Below, one piece after another: positions 38,461 through 47,723 of a DNA stretch of 64,000 nucleotides. The notes beneath the pieces were generated by a model that was given only the letters and a program-made list of their open reading frames with translations, was not told where the DNA came from and did no database searches. Within the stretch, counting starts at the first letter, position 1. Each line of letters begins with the position of its first letter. Source of the stretch: Moraxella caprae DSM 19149 (GTDB taxonomy: Bacteria; Pseudomonadota; Gammaproteobacteria; Pseudomonadales; Moraxellaceae); assembly GCF_000426885.1 (NCBI RefSeq), contig NZ_AUGF01000007.1, positions 38,119 through 102,118 on the forward strand, in the 5' to 3' direction. Made by a program: the position numbers and the translations under genes.

Positions 38461-39344
38461 TGTCATCATTTGATTTGGAAAAAGTCAAAAAAGATAGGCT
38501 AATTAGCACTTATACCATTAACCTTGAAAATTTGCCGATTGGCGATGATTATGTTTTGTACATTTGTCAAAATATAGACAGCAAACTTATCAATCAGGTG
38601 AATTTGATTGGCACAAACATTAGCGACAAAGTTTTTGAATGTTTGGCACAATTGCCCAAATTGGAATTTTTAAAAATTAACCAAACCAATATTACAGGGC
38701 AAGGCTTTTGTCATTTTGCAGGGCATAAAAAATTGGAAGTCATTTGGGCGGAAAATACCCAGCTTGACGATACTATTTTGCCTTTGATTGCCCAAATTCC
38801 CAATATGACTGCTTTTTTGATTGAAGGCACAAAAATCACTTGGCAAGGACTTTTGACACTTGCCAAGCACCCACACATTCGCCCTGTTGCTCGGGGCGGG
38901 CAATTTTCGGACGAGCAATTGGCTAAATTTCGCCACAGTCAGCGTGAATTTGCCAAAAAGAACAAAACGCCTGTTAATGCCGATGATTTGGCAAAAGTTA
39001 CCGCACAGTTATTGGCGTTTTTTGAAGCCATTCATCGTTGGGAAGCACTTGCTGAGCCAGATTTTAATGATGAGATGATGCAAAAAAGCACAGAAATTTA
39101 TCGGCAATTTTTTACCGAAAGTTGGCACAATACTCAAAGAATGCATTTACAAAGTGGCGGTAGTTATCAAGACCATAAAATCGTGGACAGCGAATATGTG
39201 AGTAAAAATCGCATTTATCTTTATACCGAAGATGATTTGAATAGCCAACGGCGGTTTTTGTTCATTCGCCAAGCGGACAATTCGTGGTTATTGGATAAAA
39301 TGCAAATTAAGTTTGGTTATAAATGGGAGTCGTACACGCCATAG
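38460..39344 (+). CDS. LRR-like / NTF2-like hybrid protein, possible immunity protein
   Basis: 294 residues. The ATG at 38460 overlaps the uvrA TGA (TGATG); a GTG one codon earlier is also possible. The N-terminal half (about 40-150) has leucine-rich-repeat-like units (LPKLEFLKINQTNITGQGF, then HKKLEVIWAENTQLDD, then IPNMTAFLIEGTKITWQGL). The C-terminal 120 residues (FFEAIHRWEALAEPDF to the end with FLFIRQADNSWLLDKMQIK) resemble the NTF2-fold immunity proteins of polymorphic toxin systems. That likeness is by eye only. No toxin gene is adjacent. It may simply be co-transcribed with uvrA by read-through. Confidence 0.65.
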   Translation: MSSFDLEKVKKDRLISTYTINLENLPIGDDYVLYICQNIDSKLINQVNLIGTNISDKVFECLAQLPKLEFLKINQTNITGQGFCHFAGHKKLEVIWAENTQLDDTILPLIAQIPNMTAFLIEGTKITWQGLLTLAKHPHIRPVARGGQFSDEQLAKFRHSQREFAKKNKTPVNADDLAKVTAQLLAFFEAIHRWEALAEPDFNDEMMQKSTEIYRQFFTESWHNTQRMHLQSGGSYQDHKIVDSEYVSKNRIYLYTEDDLNSQRRFLFIRQADNSWLLDKMQIKFGYKWESYTP

Positions 39345-39441
39345 TTGGGGTGGGGTGGGCTGAGAAATTTTTTTAAAAATCCCTAGCATTTTTTGCTAAA
39401 ATTGGTTAAAGTCAAAATCTGTTAAAACACTTAGGAATGCA

Positions 39442-40278
39442 ATGTACTTATTCGACACCCACACCCATTTTGACGTACCCGAATATGACAGCAAGCGAGA
39501 TGACTACAACCACACCGCCTTTACTCATGGCGTGCGTCATGTGGTGCTTATTGGCTATTTGGCAAAGTATTTTGACAGAATGAGACAGGTCAAATGCTAT
39601 GCCGATGACCATTATTCAATCAAGCACCATTTGGCGTGTGGCTTGCACCCCTTATATATCAAAGAGCATGGCGATGATGATTTATATATTTTAGATAACT
39701 ATCTAAACAAATATCCCAATATTGCCATTGGTGAGATAGGGCTTGACACTTATCCTGATGAATTAAAATCGGTGGATAATTATAATAAGCAATGCCGTTT
39801 TTTTATAGAGCAAATCGGCTTATCAAAAAGGCATGATTTACCCATTTTATTGCACATTCGCAAATCACACGCCGATACCCTAAAAATTTTAAAGATGCAA
39901 AAATACAACGCCCACAATCAAGGCGGTATTGCTCACAGTTTTAGCGGTGGCGAAAATGAAGCGTTGCATTTTGCCAAATTGGGTTTTAAAATTGGCATTA
40001 CAGGGCAAATCACCAACCCCAATGCCAAAAAATTACGCCAAGCGGTAAAAACGGTGTTTGATAAAATTGGTATATCTGCTTTTGTTATTGAGACCGATTG
40101 CCCTGATATGAACCCTATTCCTGCTCAAATAGGCGGTAATTATTTTAATGAGCCAAAAAATTTAATATATGTTTTAGATGAGTTATCGGTATTATTTAAT
40201 ATGGATAAAGAAATATTGGCATATAAACTTTGGCAAAATAGCAATGACGCATTTAAAACTAATTTTGACTATGGTTAA
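39442..40278 (+). CDS. tatD: TatD family metal-dependent hydrolase (DNase)
   Basis: 278 residues, amidohydrolase-fold TatD family. Metal ligands: FDTHTHFDVPEYD at the start, GEIGLDTYPDE (Glu), LPILLHIRKSHAD (His), IAHSFSGG (His) and IETDCPDMNP (Asp). Family members are 3'-5' DNases. Own -10-like box (TGcTAAAAT, about 39391-39399) upstream and TTAGGAATGC before the ATG. It precedes tcdA by 72 bases. Confidence 0.92.
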   Translation: MYLFDTHTHFDVPEYDSKRDDYNHTAFTHGVRHVVLIGYLAKYFDRMRQVKCYADDHYSIKHHLACGLHPLYIKEHGDDDLYILDNYLNKYPNIAIGEIGLDTYPDELKSVDNYNKQCRFFIEQIGLSKRHDLPILLHIRKSHADTLKILKMQKYNAHNQGGIAHSFSGGENEALHFAKLGFKIGITGQITNPNAKKLRQAVKTVFDKIGISAFVIETDCPDMNPIPAQIGGNYFNEPKNLIYVLDELSVLFNMDKEILAYKLWQNSNDAFKTNFDYG

Positions 40279-40350
40279 ATGGTTTTTTAATGGTTTTTTA
40301 ATTCACTTAATTTATTTAAAAATCAATAAAATTTAAAGAGTAAAAATAAA

Positions 40351-41109
40351 ATGACCAACCGCAGATTTACAGGCACCCGCACGCTATATCAAGATGATTT
40401 TGATAAATTTAGCAATGCTCACGTTTATATCATCGGTATGGGTGGCGTGGGGTCGTGGGCGACAGAAGCCCTTGCTCGCACCGGCATAGGCGAGCTGACA
40501 CTCATTGACATGGACGTGTTGGTGGAGAGTAATGTCAATCGCCAACTGCCCGCTCTAACGGACACCTTTGGTGAATCCAAAATCGGCGAGATGACAAAGC
40601 GAGTGGTAGGCATCAATCCTGCTATCAAAATCAATGCCATTGATGAATTTATCACGCCTGATAATATCGATAAGCTACTACCAAGTATTGATGTCATAAA
40701 AGAATACAAAGCAAAAAAAAGACCGCTCATTATATTGGACTGTGTGGACGATATGAATGCCAAATTGGCAATAGCCCTATATTGTCGATTTAATAAAGTC
40801 AAGCTTATCATATCAGGCGGAGCAGGGGGCAAAATTGACCCTTTACAAATAAAGGTAAGTGATTTAAAAGACGTCTATCAAGATCCCTTACTTGCCAAAT
40901 TACGCCAAAATCTAAGAGATAAAAATATCAATAAATCTTTAAAGGAAAAGTTTGGCATGAAGTGTGTCTATTCGTCCGAACCCTTAAAACTTGCCAATGA
41001 GTGCCAGAGCGGGCTTAACTGTGGTGGCTATGGTTCGGCAGTAACGGTAACGGCAAGTGTCGGCATGATAATGGCGAGCGAATGTTTAAAGATGATTGGT
41101 AATTTTTAA
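40351..41109 (+). CDS. tcdA: tRNA threonylcarbamoyladenosine dehydratase (TcdA/CsdL)
   Basis: 252 residues of the ThiF/E1 fold. ATP loop GMGGVGSWATEALARTGIG (near 31), LIDMDVLVESNVNRQ, and DCVDDMNAK. The C-terminus has SGLNCGGYGSAVTVTASVG, typical of TcdA. It cyclises t6A37 to ct6A in tRNAs that read ANN codons. In E. coli it works with CsdA/CsdE, not found here. The start is the ATG at 40351. Confidence 0.93.
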   Translation: MTNRRFTGTRTLYQDDFDKFSNAHVYIIGMGGVGSWATEALARTGIGELTLIDMDVLVESNVNRQLPALTDTFGESKIGEMTKRVVGINPAIKINAIDEFITPDNIDKLLPSIDVIKEYKAKKRPLIILDCVDDMNAKLAIALYCRFNKVKLIISGGAGGKIDPLQIKVSDLKDVYQDPLLAKLRQNLRDKNINKSLKEKFGMKCVYSSEPLKLANECQSGLNCGGYGSAVTVTASVGMIMASECLKMIGNF

Positions 41110-41169
41110 CTTTATCTGTTATTATCTCAATTTGGCAATAAATATATTCACAAAAAACGAAGTTATCTT

Positions 41170-42318
41170 ATGAAAATTTTACAATCCAAACATTATCATC
41201 CAAAAAAGATTTTTAATGAAGTCTATATGGACAATCAATATCAAATCGTGGCACAGGATTTGGAGCGTTCTACGTCCACGGATGACAACCCTTATTATCA
41301 GCTTTTATCGTCCATTTTACCTAGTGTTGATTTTCATGATATGGTGATTAAAAAAGACAAATTGGTGGATTTTGTTAAATGTACCGATTATCATCCTGTG
41401 GCGTTTGACAAAAAGAACCATGTATTTTATGAAAATGAAATTTGCTATTTTTATGATAAATATGGCTTATTTATTGTCGCCAGCGAAAACCTAAGCAATG
41501 AATATGATAAAACCATTATTGAATCAGGATTTTTGCGAATAGACCATATTTTTTATGACCCAAGAAATGAGCGTTCATTAATCAATATTCGCTCTTTTTT
41601 TAATGAGTATTTGCAAAAATACATCTCAAAAGATAGTAAAGTATTGCTATTATTAAAAGAAGGGCGAGATTTGGTATTTAAGCATCAAGGCATTAAACCT
41701 TATACGCTTGATTTGCAGACAATGTATAATGACGACTTTTTGCTTGTTCATGCTAAAATTAAAGATGAATTGGCACAAGGAAAAAAAGGCGTGGTATTAT
41801 TGCACGGCTTGGCAGGGACGGGCAAGACTAATTATATCAAATGGCTCACCGCCCAAATTCCCGATAAGAATTTTATCTTTGTGCCAAATAATATGATTGG
41901 CGAGCTTGCCAAACCTGAATTTATGAGTATGCTCATTGAACAAAAAAATTCGGTATTGGTATTAGAAGACTGCGAAAATTATATTGCCGAGCGTGTCGGC
42001 GGTGGCAATCAAACGGATGTGGTGGGCATTATTCTAAATATCGCTGATGGGATATTGTCAGACGTATTAGAATGCCAGTTTATTTGTACCTTTAATGCTG
42101 ATTTAATGGATATTGACCATGCTTTATTAAGGCGTGGGCGACTCATTGCTGAATATCAATTTGGTAAATTGTCCATTGAAAAATGCAATAATTATCTTAA
42201 ATCCATTGGCAAAGACATCACGGTGGATAAAGAGATGACCCTTGCCGAATTAACCCATATTGATGAAAAAGAATATAAAGCGGTTGATGATAAAAAAGTG
42301 GGATTTGGGTTTGTTTAA
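41170..42318 (+). CDS. AAA+ ATPase of unknown role
   Basis: 382 residues. The N-terminal 200 residues match no domain I know. The C-terminal AAA+ core has Walker A GLAGTGKTN (near 213), Walker B SVLVLEDCEN, sensor-1 FICTFNADL, and an arginine-finger segment LLRRGRLIAEYQFG, followed by a small lid. The last residues (VGFGFV) may be a functional tail. No recruiting domain identifies the substrate. It follows tcdA by 60 bases on the same strand and ends at a terminator. Confidence 0.8.
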   Translation: MKILQSKHYHPKKIFNEVYMDNQYQIVAQDLERSTSTDDNPYYQLLSSILPSVDFHDMVIKKDKLVDFVKCTDYHPVAFDKKNHVFYENEICYFYDKYGLFIVASENLSNEYDKTIIESGFLRIDHIFYDPRNERSLINIRSFFNEYLQKYISKDSKVLLLLKEGRDLVFKHQGIKPYTLDLQTMYNDDFLLVHAKIKDELAQGKKGVVLLHGLAGTGKTNYIKWLTAQIPDKNFIFVPNNMIGELAKPEFMSMLIEQKNSVLVLEDCENYIAERVGGGNQTDVVGIILNIADGILSDVLECQFICTFNADLMDIDHALLRRGRLIAEYQFGKLSIEKCNNYLKSIGKDITVDKEMTLAELTHIDEKEYKAVDDKKVGFGFV

Positions 42319-42347
42319 ATCTATTGGTGTTAAATTTTAGATAGATG

Positions 42348-42380
42348 AATAAGGGTAATTAAATTTGCCCTTATTTTTTA
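42348..42380. terminator. Bidirectional terminator
   Basis: AATAAGGG (42348-42355) pairs with CCCTTATT (42368-42375), followed by T's, between the convergent AAA+ gene and the pseudogene at 42400. Confidence 0.65.
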
Positions 42381-42399
42381 TATTAATTTTTAATTGCTC

Positions 42400-43068
42400 T
42401 TAATAAACACCAGCATACCCATAACGCTGATTATTAACCTGAGTAACAAAGGTGGTGCCATAGCGTAAATGGGCGTTATCATGCCATTCATAAATAAAGC
42501 TATACGGTTTATAAAATTGATGTGTGTCATGCATGAGAGTTAAATGCAGTCGCTCTAAATCGCTAATGTCTTCGGTGATAAGGCGGTCATTATCAAGATA
42601 AATAAAATGGCATTGCGATTTTGCTTGTGGCGTGGTAAAAATTTGCTCACTAAAATGATGGTGGCAATATACCGCTTTATCCTGTCCGATATTAGGCGGA
42701 GCATAACTGACATAATCCACGTCATTAGGAATGTGGGGTGCTCATTTGGGATTGATGTGCTTGGCGTGGTAGTTAAGATTGGAGATATGGCAATTATCCG
42801 CCCCCGAGTGCGTATTTTGGATTTGATTAAATTCATCTTGGATTGTTTGAATGGTTTGTTTGTCGCCAATGATATCAAGGGCGGGCATATCAAAATCGTG
42901 ATTGGTCATAAAATCCGCCCCATGTTTTAGGGCAATCTTGCTAAGCTCTTTGTGCATGCACATATCATGGCTGATATGGGTAAATTGGCTTTGACTATTG
43001 GGTGATAAAATCATGGCGATAATCGCCACGCATGATAGGGTGATAAGTAAGGGAGTGATAAATTTCAT
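42400..43068 (-). pseudogene. Hypothetical membrane-anchored protein, interrupted by an in-frame TGA
   Basis: One reading frame runs from the ATG at 43068 to 42400 and is broken only by TGA at 42744-42742 (codon 109). The N-terminus is a signal anchor (MKFITPLLITLSCVAIIAMI). The middle (KHGADFMTNHDFDMPALDIIG) and the end (APPNIGQDKAVYCHHHF, then a domain with many His and Tyr) seem to belong to one protein of about 222 residues. I do not recognise the family. It may be a decayed gene or two short ones; a GTG at 42720 could restart the second half. Confidence 0.6.
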
Positions 43069-43249
43069 GATTGGCAATCTTTTTGATTTATCCTAAATCA
43101 GCCAAATAATTTTGTCAAGAATGGAGAATGCCTGCCTTTTAAACGGATGTTTTTGTTGTAAATACAAAGGGTGGGTAAGATCTATGTTTCATGGCTTTTT
43201 AAAAACCACTAAACAAAAAATTGATTTATTACAAAAGATAAAAAATAAA

Positions 43250-43283
43250 AAACAGCTTATAAGCAATTTTAAGCTGTTTTTTT
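43250..43283. terminator. Hairpin AAACAGCTTA/TAAGCTGTTT
   Basis: A 10-bp stem with a 10-base loop and seven T's on the plus strand, overlapping the end of the integrase remnant. The transcript it serves is unclear; the 43079-43249 stretch holds no convincing gene. Confidence 0.5.
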
Positions 43284-43628
43284 GTGAAAAGGGTGTCCCA
43301 ACCACTGCTTATCGAACGTATCAAAACGGTTGTTAGATTGCTTTATTTTGGCTTGTTTGGCAACTTCTTTGGGGTCTATGCCTTGTGTTAACTGCTCTTT
43401 GATTTCTATATTTTTGGCTCGTGCTTGTGCCAACGATAAGGCAGGGCATTTGCCTAATGTCTTTTCTTTTTACTTGCCATTGTGACTGTAAATTGATATA
43501 AAAACTTTTGTGCCTGTATGTCGCATATAAAGCCATAGCCCATTACCATCACTGATTTTATTGGGCTTATTCGGTGTGCATTTTTCATTGAACTGTAAGC
43601 GTTTAATGGCGGTATCTGTAAGGCTCAT
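43269..43628 (-). pseudogene. Tyrosine integrase remnant (DUF4102 N-terminal domain)
   Basis: One frame of 120 codons. MSLTDTAIKRLQFNEK, ISDGNGLWLYMRHTGTKVFI, then TAA in the place of a Gln codon after SHNGK, then TLGKCPALSLAQARAKN, and KEQLTQGIDPKE. This is the N-terminal, arm-binding domain of prophage/island integrases (usual length about 400). The catalytic domain is missing: the frame ends in unrelated residues at 43269. It lies 147 bases past the 3' end of tRNA-Pro, where such integrases insert. Confidence 0.85.
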
Positions 43629-43734
43629 TTTTGGTATATTTTGGTTACGAAATCGTATACCAGTTTTTTATGGATGGCAATAGATTATGACGGACAGCCA
43701 AAGACAAGAAAAGGGCTAAACACAAGAAAAATCA

Positions 43735-43763
43735 AGGGCTATCGCACAATGTGAGATAGCCCT
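43735..43763 (-). terminator. Hairpin downstream of tRNA-Pro
   Basis: AGGGCTATC (43735-43743) pairs with GATAGCCCT (43755-43763). On the minus strand it comes 11 bases after the tRNA and is followed by TGATTTTTC. Confidence 0.6.
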
Positions 43764-43774
43764 AGACTGTTATA

Positions 43775-43851
43775 TGGTCGGAGTGGCGGGATTCGAACTC
43801 GCGACCCCTTGCACCCCATGCAAGTGCGCTACCAAGCTGCGCTACACCCCG
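43775..43851 (-). tRNA. tRNA-Pro (anticodon GGG)
   Basis: 77 bases with encoded CCA. Acceptor stem CGGGGTG/CACTCCG, D-arm with GCGCAGCTTGGTAGCGC, anticodon stem CTTGC/GCAAG around loop ATGGGGT (anticodon GGG), and T-loop GTTCGAATC. All standard elements are present. Confidence 0.96.
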
Positions 43852-43961
43852 AATAGGCGATTATTATAGCAGGTTTTTGGTAGATTGCAAGTGATTTTTA
43901 ACTTGTATTGTGATTGTAAAGCAAAACCGCCCAATAAATTTGGGCGGTTTTGTATGGCGGT

Positions 43962-46900
43962 TTATCCTGCTTGATTGTCATCAGATGATGGGGTATCAAG
44001 TGGGGCGGTGTCATCGGCTTTGGGTTTGCGTTTGACGACTTCTGCCTTTTGGGCTGCCTTAGATGTTCTCTTGGCAGGGGTTTTGGCAGGTTTTGGAGTT
44101 TTTGCTTTGGCAGGTTTGGGCTTTTTGGGCGTTACCAAATTCAAAATCCCTGTTGGTTGTAGCAGTTGACCTGAGACGCTCTCAATCATGTCCTTATAAC
44201 TGGCAGGACTGGTTTTGGTGGTCTCATCATTTGTCTTATCGTCAGTTTTATCAGCTACTTTGGGGGCTTTGGCGTCTGACATTTTACCGTCGTCTTTGGA
44301 TTCATCGGTTGGGCTGATGATATCATCCAAGGCTTGCACCAAAGATTCTAAGGCGGACTCAGCGGATTCTAACACTTTATCCATGGTGTCGCTGGCAGAC
44401 TCTAACAAGCTTGGCTCGGTAGTGTCATGTGTACTAGGCTCTGCCATGTCGCCTACTGGCAGGTCAGGGCTGTCCACAGGCTCAGGCTTGTGAGTTTCCG
44501 TGGCAGGGGTTGGCGTCTCATCTGCCACTGCATTCGGAGCAGATTCGCCTACCGTTGCATCACAGATAGACCCCTTACCTAGGTCAGGGTGCTGACCACG
44601 GGGATCGTTGCTGGCACGCTGAGCGATGGGGCGTGGCATGGTTTCGGTTTTGCCTTGTCCGATGTGCCATGCACGCTGTGCGGTGGTATGCTCGGCAAAG
44701 TCCGCCAGATATTCGCTTGAGAGTGGAGCGTAGCCATAGTTGGCGAACTGCTTGGCGAACGCCTGCTCAAACTCTTGCTCTCCGTCTGTCGCAGAGTGAG
44801 TCTCTGTGGGTTTGTCAGCGTGAATGGCGTCTACCGCACGCAAAAAGTGTGCCACAAAGTCATCACGCCATGCTTGGGACAGGGTGTCGCCCAGTACGCT
44901 TTGGATGAACTCGCCTGCCGTGCCTGTGATGGTCGGGCGAGTCGTGGTGGGGGCTGACTGTGCTTTGGTCAGACCAAGCTTCTCACGCAGGGCGACCGCC
45001 ACGACTCGGGGGTCGTTGATTGCCTTATTCATCTCTTGGGCGAGCGTGGTTAGGCGTTCTGCACTCACGACATCAGCGGTTGGCATGTCTGCTTGTTGTA
45101 CCATGTCATGAGCATTGGCACTTACTTCATCTGCTTGGGCGGATGTGTCTTGCCCTTTCTGATTTACCCCTGTATCATTGGCAGGTGTGGTAACAGGAGC
45201 GGTAACATTATCATCCACATTGATGGTTTCTGTCACCACTTCTGCTTGCACCGCCAAGTCTACCACTTCGCTGTCTTTGTTGGGTTTATCGGCGGGTTCG
45301 GCTTTTTCAGCTCTGGTGCGTTTTGGCTTGGGTTTGCTGTTGTCTAACGAGACATGCACCACATCGCCTGTCATCTCAGGCTCGATGATGGGACTGATGT
45401 ATAGCACTACTTCATCAGGGTTGGCAGATTTGCGTGTGCTACGGTCAGCTTTGGCAGGTTTATCAGTATCCTTATCTGCTCTTGGCTCATGTTTTGATTC
45501 TGGCTTTGGCTCATGGGCTTGGGGTTTGGTTGCCGATTTGTCCATGCCCTTGCCTGTGCCTTTATCCGTTTCTTTGTCTGCTTTGTCGGCAGGTCTTAGT
45601 GTCTCGCCACGCACCATTTCGCCACGAGATTCACGCTGAGAGTTTGGCTCACGCTTGGGATAGTCTGGCTCTTTTCTGCGACGGTCGGTTTTTTCGTTTT
45701 TGTCCTTGTCATAGTTTTCGCGTTTGTCGGTCTTGTTCTGACTGTCACTGTCGCTGTGGTCACGTTTGGTCTTTTTCTTGTATTTGTCATCACGTTCAGA
45801 GCGAGCAGGGCGTTCTGTCTTGTCATGATGTTTGCCACCGCTCTTGTCGTGTGCTTTGTCGTCAGCTTTTGCTTCTTTGTGTTCTTTTTCGGGTAGAGCT
45901 AGGGTGCCAAACGAACCCAAGCTTACACCCCCGCCATTGACGATAGATTCGATGGCAGCGGCGGCGTCTTCGTTATTTAGGGCGTGAGCAAGGCGTGCCT
46001 GTGGTTTGGGGGCAAATAGGTTTGATAACCACGCCACGGCTTTGACTTCTTGGGACTGTTTGGGGGTTTCTTGGGGGATTTTGTCTCGTTTGTTGTCGCC
46101 TTTTTGGTCTTTGTTTTTGGCAGTGGCATTATCTGCCTTTTGCCAACGGTTTGCCACTGTGGTTGGTTCATCGGTTTTGGTTTGCCAGTTCACTTCATAG
46201 CCACGGTCAATGTTTTCACGCTCTTCAACATCAACAATCCGTTCATAGCTTGACGGGGCAAAGCCGTCTGGGTTGAAGTGCAGGCTAAAATTGGGCGATT
46301 CTAGATGAGCATGGGGTAAAATGGTAATGCGTGTGCCTGAGTCTTGTTCTAGATACACAAGGCTTTCACGTTTTTCGTTAAGCAAGAAGGCGGCAATCTC
46401 GGTCGGCACTTCGGCTTGAATCTCGCCCATACGCTCTTTTAGGGCAATCTGCTCAATTTGTCGCATGATAGACAGGGCAAGCGAACGCAAATCCCGTATC
46501 ATGCCGTTGCCATGACAACGAGGGCATAGATAGCCTGTGGCTTCTTCTAGGGACGGACGCAGACGCTGACGGCTCATCTCCATCAGCCCAAATTTGCTAA
46601 TCTCGGCAAACTGCACTCTGGCACGGTCGTAGCGTGTGGCATCAATCAAGCGTTTTTCTACGTCCTTTTGGTGCTGTGAGTCGTTCATGTCAATAAAGTC
46701 AATGACGATGAGTCCGCCCATGTCTCTTAGGCGTAGCTGACGGGCAATCTCATCGGCGGCTTCTAAGTTGGTGTGATAAGCGGTCTCGGAGACGTCCGAG
46801 CCTTTGGTGGACTTGGCGGAGTTGATGTCTATCGCTACCATGGCTTCGGTTTGGTCGATGACGATAGAGCCACCAGACGGCAGGCGTACTTCACGCTGAT

Positions 46901-47723
46901 AGGCGGTCTCAATCTGGCGCTCTACCCCAAAACGGCTAAACAGTGGCTCATAATCGGTATATTTACGCAGTTTACCCATTTGGGTGGGCATGACGGACGC
47001 AATAAAATGCGCCGCTTCGTTATAGGCGTTCTCGCTGTCAATCCATACCTCGCCGATGTCATCACGCAGATAATCACGCACGGCACGAGTGACCACGCCT
47101 GCTTCTTGGTGGACAAGGCAGGGACTGGGGCGAGTGCGGTTTTGATCTTGGATGGCTGACCACGCATCAAGCAGGTGGTTTAGGTCGTTTTGTAGGTCAT
47201 CAAAGCCCTTGCCAATCCCTGCCGTTCTTACAATCACGCTCATGCCACGAGGTATGGACAGACTGGCGATGATTTGTTTCATCTCATCACGCACTTTGCC
47301 TGAGATTTGACGGCTGATACCGCCCCCTTTGGCGTTGTTTGGCATGAGTACCAAATACCGCCCAGCCAGCGAAATGTAGGTGGATAGGGCAGCCCCTTTG
47401 TTGCCACGTTCTTCTTTTTCGACTTGAACGATGACGCTGTCGCCTTCTTTGATGATGTCTCTGATGTTGTCGGTGCGTGGGTTGCCTTTTAGGTACTCTG
47501 GGGCAATCTCTCTGAGGGGCAAAAAGCCTTGACGAGCCGAGCCGTATTCGACAAATACCGCTTCTAATGACGGCTCAACACGGGTAATATGCCCTTTGTA
47601 GATGTTGGCTTTTTTTTGTTCACGCGTACGATTTTCTAGGTCAAAATCGTAAAGGTGGTGGTCTTTGCACAGTGCCACACGAATCTCTTCGTTGTGGGTG
47701 GCGTTGATAAGAATGCGTTTCAT
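43962..47723 (-). CDS. rne: Ribonuclease E
   Basis: 1253 residues. The N-terminal half is catalytic: S1 domain (about 35-120), VAIDINSAKSTKGSD and LIVIDFIDMND with the Mg-binding aspartates, and the Zn-link CPRCHGNG (near 410). The C-terminal half (about 520-1253) is predicted disordered, with Lys/Asp/Glu-rich blocks and a Lys/Ala/Pro tail that should hold RNA- and degradosome-binding sites. It is longer than E. coli RNase E (1061). AAGGAAC precedes the ATG at 47723; an upstream in-frame codon (47750) is less likely. It diverges from rluC as in many Gammaproteobacteria, with a long leader that may serve autoregulation. Confidence 0.97.
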   Translation of the reverse strand: MKRILINATHNEEIRVALCKDHHLYDFDLENRTREQKKANIYKGHITRVEPSLEAVFVEYGSARQGFLPLREIAPEYLKGNPRTDNIRDIIKEGDSVIVQVEKEERGNKGAALSTYISLAGRYLVLMPNNAKGGGISRQISGKVRDEMKQIIASLSIPRGMSVIVRTAGIGKGFDDLQNDLNHLLDAWSAIQDQNRTRPSPCLVHQEAGVVTRAVRDYLRDDIGEVWIDSENAYNEAAHFIASVMPTQMGKLRKYTDYEPLFSRFGVERQIETAYQREVRLPSGGSIVIDQTEAMVAIDINSAKSTKGSDVSETAYHTNLEAADEIARQLRLRDMGGLIVIDFIDMNDSQHQKDVEKRLIDATRYDRARVQFAEISKFGLMEMSRQRLRPSLEEATGYLCPRCHGNGMIRDLRSLALSIMRQIEQIALKERMGEIQAEVPTEIAAFLLNEKRESLVYLEQDSGTRITILPHAHLESPNFSLHFNPDGFAPSSYERIVDVEERENIDRGYEVNWQTKTDEPTTVANRWQKADNATAKNKDQKGDNKRDKIPQETPKQSQEVKAVAWLSNLFAPKPQARLAHALNNEDAAAAIESIVNGGGVSLGSFGTLALPEKEHKEAKADDKAHDKSGGKHHDKTERPARSERDDKYKKKTKRDHSDSDSQNKTDKRENYDKDKNEKTDRRRKEPDYPKREPNSQRESRGEMVRGETLRPADKADKETDKGTGKGMDKSATKPQAHEPKPESKHEPRADKDTDKPAKADRSTRKSANPDEVVLYISPIIEPEMTGDVVHVSLDNSKPKPKRTRAEKAEPADKPNKDSEVVDLAVQAEVVTETINVDDNVTAPVTTPANDTGVNQKGQDTSAQADEVSANAHDMVQQADMPTADVVSAERLTTLAQEMNKAINDPRVVAVALREKLGLTKAQSAPTTTRPTITGTAGEFIQSVLGDTLSQAWRDDFVAHFLRAVDAIHADKPTETHSATDGEQEFEQAFAKQFANYGYAPLSSEYLADFAEHTTAQRAWHIGQGKTETMPRPIAQRASNDPRGQHPDLGKGSICDATVGESAPNAVADETPTPATETHKPEPVDSPDLPVGDMAEPSTHDTTEPSLLESASDTMDKVLESAESALESLVQALDDIISPTDESKDDGKMSDAKAPKVADKTDDKTNDETTKTSPASYKDMIESVSGQLLQPTGILNLVTPKKPKPAKAKTPKPAKTPAKRTSKAAQKAEVVKRKPKADDTAPLDTPSSDDNQAG

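Noticed and set aside
40351..41109. ThiF-fold protein as the E1 of a CBASS-like or ubiquitin-like defence system
   Set aside because: The C-terminal signature is that of TcdA, and there is no cyclase, E2-like or ubiquitin-like gene nearby.
39442..42318. TatD + AAA ATPase as a Qat-type defence system
   Set aside because: Qat needs a QueC-like protein and QatB; neither is here. TatD and TcdA look like housekeeping forms.
43112..43336. 74-codon plus-strand frame
   Set aside because: Overlaps a hairpin and the integrase remnant; composition looks random.
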